DNA of 36,572 nt from Prevotella sp. (GCA_017941345.1 JAGAWQ010000009.1:1-36572); one strand, 5' to 3'. Positions 15,121-24,952 are shown, counted from the stretch's first letter. Program-made: numbers and translations. Notes: generated from the sequence alone by a model not told the origin.

Positions 15121-18100
15121 AATCACTCACAGTATATAAAGCAAGTGCCGGTAGCGGCAAGACATTCACGCTGGCTACCGAATACATCAAGCTGCTGGTC
15201 AAGAATCCAGCCAGCTACCGCAACATCCTGGCGGTCACCTTCACCAACAAGGCGACGGAGGAGATGAAGATGCGTATCCTCTCACAGCTCTACGGCATCT
15301 GGCACCAGTTGCCCGACTCTGAGAATTATGCCCAGAAGATTATCCGCGAGACGGGATTCACACCCGAGGTGGTCAGCCAGCGTGCCGGCGAGGCCCTGCA
15401 CCTGTTGCTGCACAACTACAACTATTTCCGCGTGGAGACCATCGACTCCTTCTTCCAGAGCGTGCTGCGCAACCTGGCTCGCGAACTCGACCTGACCGCC
15501 AACCTGCGCATCGGACTGAACGACACGCAGGTGGAGGAACAGGCCGTCGACCAACTCATTGACTCGCTGACACATACCGACGTCATGCTGCAATGGCTGC
15601 TGAGTTATATCATGGAGAAGATTGGCAACGACCGCTCGTGGAACATCATCGGACAGGTGAAGCAGTTCGGACGCACCATCTTCCGCGACTACTACAAGGA
15701 ACACAGCGCAGCGCTGAAGCAGAAGATTGACGAACAGGGATTCATCGAAGCCTACACCCAGCAGCTGCGACAGATTCGCAAGGACGCTCAGGAGCACATG
15801 ATGGAGATTGCCGAGACCTTCTTCGACACACTCGATGCCGAGGGGCTGACCGTCGACGATTTCCCCTATGGCAAGAGCGGTGTGGCAGGCACTTTCCTCA
15901 AGCTGCGAAGTGGACAAATGGACGAGAGTGTGGTGGGCAAGCGCGCCCTCGACTGCATTGGCGACCCGACGAACTGGTATGCCAAGAAACACCCCCGCGC
16001 CGATGAGATTCACGCCATTGCTGAGGAGTCGCTGATGCAAATCCTGAGATATGCCGTCGACGAGCGGCCCCGCCAGTACCGACTCTACCAGTCTGCCGAC
16101 CTCACTCTGCGCCACCTGAGTCAGCTGCGCCTGCTGAGTAGTATCGAGCAGCGAGTACGCCTGCTGAACGAAGAGTCCAACCGCTTCCTGCTCAGCGACA
16201 CCCAGCAGCTGCTGCATGCCCTTATCAGCGACAGCGACTCGCCCTTCATCTTCGAGAAAATAGGCACCCAGCTGGAGCACGTCATGATTGACGAGTTCCA
16301 GGACACCAGCACCGTTCAATGGCAGAATTTCAAGGTGCTCTTGCAGGAGTGTATGAGTCACGAAGGTGCTGAGAATCTGATTGTTGGCGACGTCAAACAG
16401 AGCATCTACCGTTGGCGCTCAGGCGACTGGCGATTGCTCAATGCCATCGACCGCGAGTTTCCGCATGCCGATGAGATGGTCGGCATCAAGCCGCTGGAGA
16501 CCAACTACCGCTCTTCGCGCAACGTCATCGAGTTCAACAATGCCTTCTTTCAGGAAGCCGCCCGTCAGGAGTATGAGCGCCTCAGCGAGGAGAATCCCGA
16601 GGGTGCACGCCAGCTGCAACACGCCTATGACGACGTTGCCCAAAAGGTGCCCGACCATCGTCAGCCCACGGGTCAGGTCAGCATCCGCTTGTTGCCCAAC
16701 GACGACTACCAGGAGCACACCATGAGTCTGCTGACAGATACCGTTCAGCAGCTCCGCCAGCAAGGTGTCGCCCTGAGTGACATCGCCATCCTCGTGCGTA
16801 CCAATAAATATATCCCGCTCATTGCCGACTATTTTGCAGCCAACATGCCCGACGTCCGCATCGTCAGCGACGAGGCCTTCCGACTGGATGCCTCCATCTC
16901 TGTCTGTCTGCTGGTGCAGGCGCTCCATCTGCTCACCCACCCTAACGACCTGCTGGCCAAAGCTACGTTAGCTAAACTATACCATCGTGCTGTATTAAGC
17001 GACGAGACGCCAGAAAACGAGTTGCTCATCCAGGACCGTCCTTTGGACGACCTGTTGCCCGAGTCCTTCACCCAGCATACTACCGAGCTGTTACAGATGC
17101 CGCTCTACGAACTCGTCGAACGACTCTTCGCCATCTTCCAGCTCCATCGACTCAACGAGCAGAGCGCCTATATCTGCGCTTTCTATGACCAGCTGAACAA
17201 GTTCACACAAGACAACTTCACCGATATCGATGCTTTCGTGCGTGAATGGGAAGAGACCATCAGTTCGAAAACCATCCAGAGCGAGGACTCCGACGGTGTG
17301 CGCATCCTGTCTATCCATAAGAGCAAGGGACTGGAGTACGGCCATGTGCTCATCCCCTTCTGCGACTGGCGTCTCGAAATGCCCGACCTGCTGTGGTGCG
17401 AGCCTCCCGTGGAGCCGTTCAACGCCCTGCCCATTGCCCCCATCGACTATAGCGAGAAGCAGATGCGCGGCACCATCTATGAGCCCTACTATCTGGACGA
17501 ACACCTGCAGAACACCGTCGACAACCTGAATCTGCTCTATGTCGCCTTCACACGTGCCATCGACAGCCTCTTCGTCATCGGACAGCGCGGCAGCAAGAGC
17601 AACCGCTCCGCTCTTCTGGAGAGCGTGCTGTCTAACCTCCAGCTCGCCGGATGCACTATCAGTGGCGAGGATGATGAGCAGACCACCCTCGCCTTCGATT
17701 ATGGCTCATTCCCCCAGAACATCCGGAATATCCGGAAAATCCAGAAAACTGCTAACGCCTTCCTCCAACCCGTCACGCCCCTGCCCATCACCATGGAAAG
17801 CTTCGACGTGAAAACCGAGTTCCGGCAGAGCAACCGCAGCCGCGACTTCATCGAAGGCAACGACGAGGAGCAGGAGCTCAGCTACATCAAGATAGGCAGC
17901 GTGCTCCACGAGCTCTTCTCCACCATTCGTACCACCGCCGACATCCCGACGGCCCTGCAACAACTTCAGGCTGATGGTATACTTTACGACGACGAGGTGA
18001 CACGCGAGAAGCTGACCACCATGATTCGCAAACGACTGGAAGACCCTCGTGTGCGGGCGTGGTTTACCGACGGCTGGCAACTGTTCAACGAGTGCAGCAT

Positions 18101-18323
18101 CCTGCGCCTCGACGAGTGTGGCGAGCTGGTTGAACGTCGTCCAGACCGCGTCATCACCAACGGCACCGAGACGCATGTCATCGACTTCAAGTTCGGTCGA
18201 CCACACCCCGAATACCACGATCAGGTCAGCGAGTATATGCAGCTCCTTCGCCAGATGCAGATGCCCAACGTCAAGGGCTGGCTATGGTATGTTTACAGCA
18301 ATAAGATAGAAGAAATAAGATGA
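15114..18323 (+). CDS. addA: AddA-like helicase/nuclease (UvrD-type helicase with PD-(D/E)XK nuclease)
   Basis: This 1069-residue protein is the motor and nuclease subunit for processing double-strand DNA ends before RecA recombination. It shows Walker A ASAGSGKT (10-17), motif Ia (AVTFTNKATEEMKMRI), Walker B EFQDTS (~395), the QSIYRWR motif, GVRILSIHKSKGLEYGHV and LLYVAFTRA. The C-terminal nuclease motif VERRPDRVI then HVIDFKFG with a following QVSEYMQLL looks intact. A 9-base-period tract at 17721-17747 encodes IRNIRKIQK in the linker ahead of the nuclease domain. It overlaps the DUF5686 gene by 7 bp and addB by 4 bp. Bacteroidota versions are divergent, so the name rests on domain order and pairing with addB. 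Confidence 0.88.
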   Translation: MVKSLTVYKASAGSGKTFTLATEYIKLLVKNPASYRNILAVTFTNKATEEMKMRILSQLYGIWHQLPDSENYAQKIIRETGFTPEVVSQRAGEALHLLLHNYNYFRVETIDSFFQSVLRNLARELDLTANLRIGLNDTQVEEQAVDQLIDSLTHTDVMLQWLLSYIMEKIGNDRSWNIIGQVKQFGRTIFRDYYKEHSAALKQKIDEQGFIEAYTQQLRQIRKDAQEHMMEIAETFFDTLDAEGLTVDDFPYGKSGVAGTFLKLRSGQMDESVVGKRALDCIGDPTNWYAKKHPRADEIHAIAEESLMQILRYAVDERPRQYRLYQSADLTLRHLSQLRLLSSIEQRVRLLNEESNRFLLSDTQQLLHALISDSDSPFIFEKIGTQLEHVMIDEFQDTSTVQWQNFKVLLQECMSHEGAENLIVGDVKQSIYRWRSGDWRLLNAIDREFPHADEMVGIKPLETNYRSSRNVIEFNNAFFQEAARQEYERLSEENPEGARQLQHAYDDVAQKVPDHRQPTGQVSIRLLPNDDYQEHTMSLLTDTVQQLRQQGVALSDIAILVRTNKYIPLIADYFAANMPDVRIVSDEAFRLDASISVCLLVQALHLLTHPNDLLAKATLAKLYHRAVLSDETPENELLIQDRPLDDLLPESFTQHTTELLQMPLYELVERLFAIFQLHRLNEQSAYICAFYDQLNKFTQDNFTDIDAFVREWEETISSKTIQSEDSDGVRILSIHKSKGLEYGHVLIPFCDWRLEMPDLLWCEPPVEPFNALPIAPIDYSEKQMRGTIYEPYYLDEHLQNTVDNLNLLYVAFTRAIDSLFVIGQRGSKSNRSALLESVLSNLQLAGCTISGEDDEQTTLAFDYGSFPQNIRNIRKIQKTANAFLQPVTPLPITMESFDVKTEFRQSNRSRDFIEGNDEEQELSYIKIGSVLHELFSTIRTTADIPTALQQLQADGILYDDEVTREKLTTMIRKRLEDPRVRAWFTDGWQLFNECSILRLDECGELVERRPDRVITNGTETHVIDFKFGRPHPEYHDQVSEYMQLLRQMQMPNVKGWLWYVYSNKIEEIR
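17721..17747. repeat. 9-base-period tract (ATCCGGAAA)3 inside addA
   Basis: Units ATCCGGAAT, ATCCGGAAA, ATCCAGAAA. A period of 9 keeps the reading frame and yields a repeating I-R/Q-K tripeptide pattern. Confidence 0.55.
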
Positions 18324-21013
18324 AGAGTTTCCTTGAATACGTTGCAGAAGATATCATTCGCAAGTACGGCACTGACCTGTCGCGCACGGCTGTAGTGTTC
18401 CCCAACAAGCGCGCCTCGCTGTTTCTCAACCATCAGCTGGCTCGCATCGCCCGGAAGCCGCTGTGGAGCCCTGCCTACATCACCATCAGCAACCTGTTCC
18501 GCCAGCAGAGTGAACTGCAGGTGGCCGACCCCATCAAACTGGTGTGCGACTTGCACCAGTCGTTTTGTCTGCAGACCGACAGCGACGAGTCGCTCGACAA
18601 GTTCTACGGCTGGGGACAGCTGCTCATCAGCGACTTCGACGACATCGACAAGAACATGGCCGACCCCGACCGTGTGTTTGCCAACCTGCGCGACATTCAC
18701 GAACTCGACGACCTGAGCTATCTCACCGACGAGCAACGTGATCTGCTGCGCCACTTCTTCAGCCATTTTACCGAGGAGCATGAGACCGAGCTCAAGCAGC
18801 GTTTCCTGCGTCTGTGGAGCCACTTTGCCGACATCTACCACGACTTCAACCGTCGCCTTGCTGACCAAGGACTGGCCTACGAGGGCGCCCTCTACCGCCA
18901 GGTAGTCACCTCTCGCCTCTCACCTCTAACTTCTCACCTCTCACCTTACGACCGCTACCTCTTCGTCGGTTTCAACCTGCTGCAGAAGGTGGAGCAGCAG
19001 CTGTTCTCCCATCTCCAGCACGAGGGCAAGGCCCACTTCTATTGGGACTTTGACCATTACTATATGCAGCACCACGAGGCTGGCCGCTACATCGCCCAAT
19101 ATCTGAAATACTTCCCCAACGAGCTCGACGTAACCGATGCAGACATCTACAGCCAGTTCCGCACACCTAAAGACATTAGCTACGTGGCCGCACCCACCGA
19201 ACACATCCAGGCGCGCTACGTCAGCAACTGGCTACGCCAGCACAACCGCTATCAGGACGGGCGTCGCACCGCCATCGTACTGTGCGACGAAAACCTGCTG
19301 CCCACCGTCATTCATTGCCTGCCCAACGAGGTCGAGAAGGTCAACGTCACCACGGGCTATCCGTTGTCACAGACCCCTGTCGCCTCGTTCATCCAGCTCT
19401 ATTACGACCTGCTGCTTGGCAGACGCACACCTCGACTGCTACGCGCCTTCCGCCGCCATCCGTATGCGAGGTTTTTAGAGGTTAGTGGTGAGGGGTTAGA
19501 GGTTAGCCAACTGCCACAGATGCTGCGCCAGATAGCCCAGCAGGGTAGTCAGGAAATCAGCGACCCCTTATTCCAGGAGTCCATCTTCCGCGCCTACACG
19601 TTGGTCAACCGCATCGACGCGCTCATCAAGAGCGGCGACCTGCAGGTCACCGACCAGACGCTACAACGGCTCACCACCCAGATTATCCAGCAGACCAGCA
19701 TCCCCTTCCACGGCGAGCCTATCGAAGGCATTCAGGTGATGGGAGTGCTCGAGACGCGCAACATCGACTTCGACCACGTCCTGCTGCTCTCCTGCAACGA
19801 GGGTAATATGCCGCGTGGCGTCAACGACAGCTCGTTCATCCCCCATAGCATTCGCCAGGCTTACGAACTGACCACCGTCGAGAACAAGGTCAGCATCTAC
19901 GCCTACTATTTCCACCGGCTGCTACAACGCGCCAAGGATGTCACCATCCTCTACAACAATGCCACCGAGGACGGCCAGCGGGGCGAGATGAGCCGCTTCA
20001 TGCTACAGCTGCTCGTCGAGAGTGAACACTCCATCAGCCAGCACAACCTGCAAGCCGGCAAGCGGACCGCCATGTGGACACCCCAGCCTATCGCGAAGAC
20101 ACCCCACGTCATCGAGGTGTTGCAATCGACGTTCACCACCCTCTCGCCTACCGCCATCAACCGCTATATGCGCTGTCCCATGCAGTTCTACTACCACTAT
20201 GTGGCAGGACTGCTGGAGCCCGACGTGCCCGCTGAGGAACAGGAGCTCGACAACCGTATCTTTGGCAACATCTTCCATGAGGCTGCCGACATCATCTACC
20301 ACCAGCTGCCCCAGCGCATCACCACCGATGTGCTAGACCACCTTCTGAAGGGCAAGATAGAGATTGAACGTGCCGTCGACGAGGCCTTCCATCGTGTCAT
20401 GCCCGATGCTCCCGTTGGCGGACTGCACATCATCAACCGCGAAGTCATCATCCACTACCTGCGCCAGCTGCTGCAGATAGACCGCCGGTTGGCTCCCTTC
20501 ACCATCCTCGGACTCGAGTGCGACGTCTACCGACCCCTCATGCCCCTTGCCCTTTGCCCCTTGCCCCTAAAAATCGGTGGCCGCATCGACCGTCTCGACC
20601 TCATCAACGAAGACACCCCCGATGAGCGCATCCGCGTCGTCGACTACAAGACCGGCAGCCGCCAGCTGCGCCCCTTGCCCGACGTAGAGTCCATCTTCGC
20701 GCCCGAGAAGATTCACGAACATAGCGACTACTACCTGCAGACCTTCGTCTATGCCGACATTGTGCGCCAGAAGCGCCAGAAGCCCACATCGCCAGCTCTG
20801 CTCTTCATCCAGCATGCAGCAGCTGACGACTACGACCCCACGCTCCGCTTCGGACGTGAACCCATCCTCGACATTGCCGACTATAGCGCCCGCTTCAACG
20901 AGCTGTTAGACCAGCAGATAACCCAAATTTTCTCGCCCGACGTCGACTTCCTGCCCACCTCCGACCTGAAGACCTGCCGCACCTGTCCCTACCAGCAGAT
21001 GTGCCGGCGATAA
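18320..21013 (+). CDS. addB: AddB-like PD-(D/E)XK nuclease subunit
   Basis: This 897-residue protein is the partner of AddA. The N-terminal half is a degenerate helicase fold: the usual Walker A is replaced by VVFPNKRASLF. The C-terminal nuclease has IGGRIDRLD then IRVVDYKTG. Cysteines that would hold an iron-sulfur cluster are present: MRCPMQFYY near residue 616 and TCRTCPYQQMC at the extreme C-terminus (C-x2-C-x5-C). The gene contains three in-frame heptad tracts (18907-18948, 19475-19502, 20541-20568). They encode low-complexity segments such as SRLSPLTSHLSP, LEVSGEGLEV and MPLALCPLPL, which look like insertions in loops. Start overlaps the addA stop (ATGA). Confidence 0.88.
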   Translation: MKSFLEYVAEDIIRKYGTDLSRTAVVFPNKRASLFLNHQLARIARKPLWSPAYITISNLFRQQSELQVADPIKLVCDLHQSFCLQTDSDESLDKFYGWGQLLISDFDDIDKNMADPDRVFANLRDIHELDDLSYLTDEQRDLLRHFFSHFTEEHETELKQRFLRLWSHFADIYHDFNRRLADQGLAYEGALYRQVVTSRLSPLTSHLSPYDRYLFVGFNLLQKVEQQLFSHLQHEGKAHFYWDFDHYYMQHHEAGRYIAQYLKYFPNELDVTDADIYSQFRTPKDISYVAAPTEHIQARYVSNWLRQHNRYQDGRRTAIVLCDENLLPTVIHCLPNEVEKVNVTTGYPLSQTPVASFIQLYYDLLLGRRTPRLLRAFRRHPYARFLEVSGEGLEVSQLPQMLRQIAQQGSQEISDPLFQESIFRAYTLVNRIDALIKSGDLQVTDQTLQRLTTQIIQQTSIPFHGEPIEGIQVMGVLETRNIDFDHVLLLSCNEGNMPRGVNDSSFIPHSIRQAYELTTVENKVSIYAYYFHRLLQRAKDVTILYNNATEDGQRGEMSRFMLQLLVESEHSISQHNLQAGKRTAMWTPQPIAKTPHVIEVLQSTFTTLSPTAINRYMRCPMQFYYHYVAGLLEPDVPAEEQELDNRIFGNIFHEAADIIYHQLPQRITTDVLDHLLKGKIEIERAVDEAFHRVMPDAPVGGLHIINREVIIHYLRQLLQIDRRLAPFTILGLECDVYRPLMPLALCPLPLKIGGRIDRLDLINEDTPDERIRVVDYKTGSRQLRPLPDVESIFAPEKIHEHSDYYLQTFVYADIVRQKRQKPTSPALLFIQHAAADDYDPTLRFGREPILDIADYSARFNELLDQQITQIFSPDVDFLPTSDLKTCRTCPYQQMCRR
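18907..18948. repeat. Heptad tract (CACCTCT)6 inside addB
   Basis: Units CACCTCT, CGCCTCT, CACCTCT, AACTTCT, CACCTCT, CACCTTA: 42 bases, 14 codons, no frame change. Confidence 0.75.
19475..19502. repeat. Heptad tract (TTAGAGG)4 inside addB, opposite orientation
   Basis: Units TTAGAGG, TTAGTGG, TGAGGGG, TTAGAGG. Read on the minus strand these become CCTCTAA/CCACTAA/CCCCTCA, the same sequence type as the 18907 tract but inverted and 527 bases away. Confidence 0.7.
20541..20568. repeat. Heptad tract (TGCCCCT)4 inside addB
   Basis: Units TGCCCCT, TGCCCTT, TGCCCCT, TGCCCCT, between the segments encoding LECDVYRPL and KIGGRIDRLD of the nuclease core. Confidence 0.75.
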
Positions 21014-21032
21014 CAGAAACAATTGATACAAT

Positions 21033-21983
21033 ATGAAGATAGTAATACTTGACGGCTATACAGCCAATCCAGGCGACCTCTCCTGGAAACCGCTAAAGGA
21101 GATAGGCGAACTTATAGTTTATGACCGCACGCTACCCGAAGAGACCATAGAACGGGCTAAGGATGCGGAAATCGTTCTGACGAACAAGGTTTGTCTGCGA
21201 AGGCAGGAAATGGAGCAATTACCCAAACTGAAATACATCGGTGTGCTGGCAACAGGCTATAACGTGGTGGATATCGATGCTGCCAACCAACACGGCATAG
21301 TAGTGACCAACGTACCGGCCTACAGCACGATGAGTGTCGCACAGATGGTATTTGCCCATCTGCTGACTGTAACGAATCGTACGGAGCACTATGCCATAGA
21401 GAATCGTGAGGGCAAATGGACTGCCAGTCCTGATTTCTGTTACTGGGACACGGAGTTAACGGAGTTGACGGGAAAGACTATTGGCATCGTTGGACTGGGA
21501 AACATCGGAAGTCGGGTCGCTCAGATAGCCGGGACATTTGGCATGAAGGTGGTGGCTTATACCAGCAAGAAGGAATCAGAGATACCCTTGTTCGTGGAGA
21601 AGATGAGCCTGACGAATCTTTTGAGGGCGAGCGATGTGGTGAGCCTCCATTGTCCCTTGGCGGCAGGTACCCACCATCTCATCAACCGCCAGACGCTTCA
21701 CGAGATGAAACCTTCCGCCATCCTCATCAATACAAGTCGTGGCCCCCTGGTCAACGAACAGGATGTGGCTGAAGCCCTGAACGGAAATCGCCTGAGAGCC
21801 TATTGTGCCGACGTATTGAGCGAAGAACCACCACATGCCGACAATCCTTTGCTGCACAACGAGAAAGCCTTCATCACGCCACATACGGCCTGGGCCACAA
21901 AGGAAGCAAGAATGCGCCTGATAGATGTAGCCATCAACAACGTGAAAGCCTTTATCAACAAGCATCCGCAGAATACAATATAG
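21033..21983 (+). CDS. D-2-hydroxyacid dehydrogenase (glycerate/hydroxypyruvate reductase-like)
   Basis: A 316-residue NAD(P)-dependent cytoplasmic enzyme that interconverts 2-keto acids and D-2-hydroxyacids. The Rossmann motif GLGNIG is at 154-159. The catalytic triad Arg236 (NTSRGPLVNE), Glu265 (SEEPP) and His284 (TPHTAWAT) is complete. The N-terminal LATGYNVVDIDAA segment and overall spacing resemble glycerate dehydrogenases (HprA-type), but substrate cannot be fixed from sequence. The gene follows addB by 19 bases and may be read from the same transcript. It is the last plus-strand gene before a convergent border with thrS, where a strong stem-loop lies. Confidence 0.9.
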   Translation: MKIVILDGYTANPGDLSWKPLKEIGELIVYDRTLPEETIERAKDAEIVLTNKVCLRRQEMEQLPKLKYIGVLATGYNVVDIDAANQHGIVVTNVPAYSTMSVAQMVFAHLLTVTNRTEHYAIENREGKWTASPDFCYWDTELTELTGKTIGIVGLGNIGSRVAQIAGTFGMKVVAYTSKKESEIPLFVEKMSLTNLLRASDVVSLHCPLAAGTHHLINRQTLHEMKPSAILINTSRGPLVNEQDVAEALNGNRLRAYCADVLSEEPPHADNPLLHNEKAFITPHTAWATKEARMRLIDVAINNVKAFINKHPQNTI

Positions 21984-21998
21984 CACTACCCAAGTAAA

Positions 21999-22049
21999 TG
22001 CGGGACTGTTCCCGAGTGCGACAAGTCGCACAGATGGGACAGTCCCGCA
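21999..22049. terminator. Nested palindrome, probable bidirectional terminator between convergent genes
   Basis: The outer stem TGCGGGACTGT (21999-22009) plus CCC (22011-22013) pairs with GGG plus ACAGTCCCGCA (22036-22049), one bulged T. Inside is GTGCGAC-AA-GTCGCAC (22016-22031), a second near-perfect stem. The whole structure fills the gap between the dehydrogenase stop and the thrS stop. It lacks a good T-run on either side, so it may be a REP-like palindromic element rather than a classic terminator. Confidence 0.6.
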
Positions 22050-22070
22050 ACGTTACATTATGATGTGGGG

Positions 22071-24014
22071 TTAGAAGTCCTTCGTCATTTCAGCGACCTC
22101 AGCATTGATGTGGTCGATGAACTGCTGGATGGTCATGACGGTCTGCTCGCCACCACCCTGCGGACGAACGGCAACGGTGCCGTCAGCAGCTTCCTTCTCG
22201 CCAACGATGACCATGTAGGGAATGCGCTTGAGCTCGTTGTCGCGAATCTTACGACCCAGCTTCTCATTGCGCAGGTCGATAGTAGCGCGAACGCCTCCGG
22301 CAGCGAACAGCTTGCTAACCTCCTGGGCATAGTCGTTATACTTCTCCGACAGGGGCAGGATGGCCACCTGCTCGGGGGTGAGCCAGAGGGGGAAGTGACC
22401 GCTGGTATGCTCGATGAGCACGGCGGTGAAGCGCTCAAGACTTCCGAACGGAGCACGGTGAATCATGACAGGAGTCTTCTTCTGGTTGTCCTCGTCGGTA
22501 TATTCCAGCTGGAAGCGCTTGGGCAGGTTGTAGTCGACCTGAATGGTACCCAGCTGCCAGCGACGTCCAATGGCGTCCTTAATCATGAAGTCGAGCTTAG
22601 GACCATAGAAAGCGGCCTCGCCATACTCCACCTTCGCATTGAGCCCCTTCTCCTGACAAGCCTCCTGAATGGCACGCTCAGCCAGTGCCCAGTCTTCGTC
22701 GGTACCCACGTACTTCTCGTGGTTATTGGGGTCGCGCAGCGAAATTTGTGCCTCGAAATTGAAACCAAAGGCGCTGAGCACGACACCGATGATGTCCATC
22801 ACGTTGAGGAACTCCTGCTTCACCTGGTCGGGACGACAGAACAGGTGAGCATCGTCCTGCGTGAAGGAGCGTACGCGCGTCAAGCCGTGCAGCTCGCCCG
22901 ACTGCTCATAACGATAGACGGTACCGAACTCTGCAATGCGCAGCGGCAGGTCACGATACGAACGAGGCTTCCATGCGAAAATCTCGCAATGGTGAGGACA
23001 GTTCATGGGCTTCAGCATATACTCCTCTCCCTCCTCGGGAGTGGTGATGGGACGGAACGAGTCCTGACCATAATGGGCATAGTGTCCTGAGGTGACATAG
23101 AGGCTCTTGCCGCCAATATGCGGGGTGATGACCTCCTGATAGCCATAACGTTTCTGCACCTTACGCAAATGCTCCTGCAGGCGCAGACGGAGGTCGGTAC
23201 CCTTGGGCAGCCAGATGGGCAAGCCCTTGCCTACCTTCTCGGAGAACATGAAGAGCTCCATCTCCTTGCCAATCTTGCGGTGGTCACGCTTCTTGGCCTC
23301 TTCCAACATGACGAGATACTCGTCGAGCATCTTTTTCTTGGGGAACGAGATGCCATACAGACGTTGCATCTGCTCGCGATTAGCATCGCCACGCCAGAAA
23401 GCACCGGCAACTGAGGTCAGCTTGACAGCCTTGATTTCGCCCGTGTCAACGAGGTGCGGACCGCGACAGAGGTCGGTGAACGCGCCCTGCGTATAGGTGG
23501 TGATGCTGCCGTCCTCCAAGTCCTGGTCGATGTGCTCACACTTGTAGGTCTGACCCTGTGCGGCAAACTGTTTCAGGGCATCGGCCTTAGCCACCTCGCG
23601 ACGAACCACCGGCTCCTTCTTGCCAGCCAGCTCCTTCATCTTCGCCTCAATCTTGGGGAAGTCGCTCTCCTTAATCATCTCGCCGTCCTTCAACAGCACG
23701 TCGTAGAAGAAACCGTTCTCGACAGCAGGTCCGAAACCGAACTGGATGCCAGGATACAACTCCTGCAAGGCCTCTGCCAACAGGTGGGCGGAGGTATGCC
23801 AGAAGGTGCGCTTACCCTGCTCGTCGTCAAACTTATAGAGCTCGATGGCAGCGTCCTCGTTGATGGGACGGTTCAGCTCTACGGTCTCACCGTTTACTCC
23901 ACAGCTGACAACGCTGCGTGCGAGAGCCGGCGAGATGCTCTCTGCAATCTGAAAACCAGTAACGCCCTGCTCATACGAGCGAACAGAACCGTCTGGGAAA
24001 GTAATGTTAATCAT
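22071..24014 (-). CDS. thrS: Threonyl-tRNA synthetase
   Basis: Charges tRNA-Thr with threonine. It has 647 residues from this start, close to the usual ~640. It has a TGS domain (1-60, [17 protein letters not shown]), an editing domain with the HxxxH motif at 73-77 ([11 protein letters not shown]), a class II catalytic core with [10 protein letters not shown] (zinc cysteine), [13 protein letters not shown] and [13 protein letters not shown] (motif 3), and a C-terminal anticodon-binding domain ([14 protein letters not shown]). The frame continues upstream to a GTG at 24059, but that extension is made by a heptad repeat; ATG 24014 (or 24017) matches the family start. It lies 34 bases after the MBL gene, probably in one operon. 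Confidence 0.96.
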   Translation of the reverse strand: MINITFPDGSVRSYEQGVTGFQIAESISPALARSVVSCGVNGETVELNRPINEDAAIELYKFDDEQGKRTFWHTSAHLLAEALQELYPGIQFGFGPAVENGFFYDVLLKDGEMIKESDFPKIEAKMKELAGKKEPVVRREVAKADALKQFAAQGQTYKCEHIDQDLEDGSITTYTQGAFTDLCRGPHLVDTGEIKAVKLTSVAGAFWRGDANREQMQRLYGISFPKKKMLDEYLVMLEEAKKRDHRKIGKEMELFMFSEKVGKGLPIWLPKGTDLRLRLQEHLRKVQKRYGYQEVITPHIGGKSLYVTSGHYAHYGQDSFRPITTPEEGEEYMLKPMNCPHHCEIFAWKPRSYRDLPLRIAEFGTVYRYEQSGELHGLTRVRSFTQDDAHLFCRPDQVKQEFLNVMDIIGVVLSAFGFNFEAQISLRDPNNHEKYVGTDEDWALAERAIQEACQEKGLNAKVEYGEAAFYGPKLDFMIKDAIGRRWQLGTIQVDYNLPKRFQLEYTDEDNQKKTPVMIHRAPFGSLERFTAVLIEHTSGHFPLWLTPEQVAILPLSEKYNDYAQEVSKLFAAGGVRATIDLRNEKLGRKIRDNELKRIPYMVIVGEKEAADGTVAVRPQGGGEQTVMTIQQFIDHINAEVAEMTKDF

Positions 24015-24046
24015 CATATCTACAATATATGTTTGAAATTTAAATT

Positions 24047-24074
24047 CTTCACTCTTCACTCTTCACTCCTAACT
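24047..24074. repeat. Heptad tract (CTTCACT)4 at the MBL gene 3' end
   Basis: Units CTTCACT, CTTCACT, CTTCACT, CCTAACT. Read on the minus strand the tract encodes the last residues of the MBL hydrolase (VKSEE) and its TGA stop, and lies just upstream of thrS. Confidence 0.8.
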
Positions 24075-24867
24075 CATACGGTCCCATCGGGGTTGTACGT
24101 TTGAGCACTTCAAGCTGGATATCGGTGCCAGCCACGATGCCATAAGTGCGCAGCACCGACTCGACAGTCTTGCGAGCCAACTCAGGATGGTTGTTCTCCT
24201 CGCTGAGGTGACAGAGCCACACATGGCGCAGACGCTCCGACATGTTCTCAGCCAGCGCGATGCCACAATCGCGGTTGTTCAGGTGGCCGTGCTGCGAGAG
24301 GATACGTTCCTTGAGGAACTGCGGATAAGGTCCACCCTGCACCATCTCGACGTCATGATTGGCCTCGATGACCAGATACTGGGTACGGGCGATATACTGC
24401 TTCATCTCGTCGGTGACACGTCCGGCATCGGTGATGATACAGAAGGTGACGCCACCGGCCTCAACCATATAGCCCACATTGTCGGTACTGTCGTGGGGCA
24501 CCCCGAAAGGGGTAATCAGGAATTCGCCTATCTGTTGCTGACGTCCTTTCTCCACCAGACAGGTGAGCTCGGGAGCCAGTTTCTTGACGACGCAGTAGTT
24601 GTGGTTGATGCCCTCGTGCACCTCACGTGTAGCATAGACCGGCACGCTGTATTCATGACTGAACGAGCCCACCGACTTGATATGGTCAGCGTGGTCGTGA
24701 GTGATAAGCACATGATGCACCTGCGAGAAGCTGCAACCGTAGTCGCGGAAGCTCTTCTTCAGGGTTCTCAGCCCCACTCCTATGTCAATCAGCAGGGCAT
24801 CGGTGGGCGTTGCCAAGAAATAGCAGTTTCCACTGCTGCCGCTGCCAAAGGAAATGAACTTTAGCAT
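24049..24867 (-). CDS. MBL-fold metallo-hydrolase, WalJ/YycJ-like
   Basis: A 272-residue metallo-beta-lactamase-fold enzyme of the WalJ (YycJ) type, a family proposed to be DNA exonucleases. N-terminal [18 protein letters not shown] is typical. The metal motif HDHADH is at 57-62, further ligands come from [22 protein letters not shown] and the late [10 protein letters not shown]. All look intact. The last five residues come from a heptad repeat, so the natural C-terminus may originally have been elsewhere. A -7-like TAATTTTG (minus strand, 24895-24888) lies 20 bases upstream of the ATG, without a clear -33 box. The gene is followed by thrS. Confidence 0.9.
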   Translation of the reverse strand: MLKFISFGSGSSGNCYFLATPTDALLIDIGVGLRTLKKSFRDYGCSFSQVHHVLITHDHADHIKSVGSFSHEYSVPVYATREVHEGINHNYCVVKKLAPELTCLVEKGRQQQIGEFLITPFGVPHDSTDNVGYMVEAGGVTFCIITDAGRVTDEMKQYIARTQYLVIEANHDVEMVQGGPYPQFLKERILSQHGHLNNRDCGIALAENMSERLRHVWLCHLSEENNHPELARKTVESVLRTYGIVAGTDIQLEVLKRTTPMGPYELGVKSEE

Positions 24868-24887
24868 GATACTTTCAAAATTTTGTG

Positions 24888-24895
24888 CAAAATTA
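24888..24895 (-). promoter_or_regulatory. Candidate -7 element for the MBL-thrS operon
   Basis: On the minus strand TAATTTTG followed by CACA, 20 bases before the MBL ATG. No -33 TTTG at the expected spacing. Confidence 0.4.
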
Positions 24896-24952
24896 ATAAA
24901 AAACTATCGGATGACGTTATCTTTTGCATCATTTTTTTACTTATTTAAGTTT

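Noticed and set aside
22065-23090. 341-residue plus-strand frame opposite thrS
   Set aside because: Shadow of thrS caused by GC-biased third positions; no family signature. The same applies to the long minus-strand frames opposite lon, tgt, addA and the DUF5686 gene.
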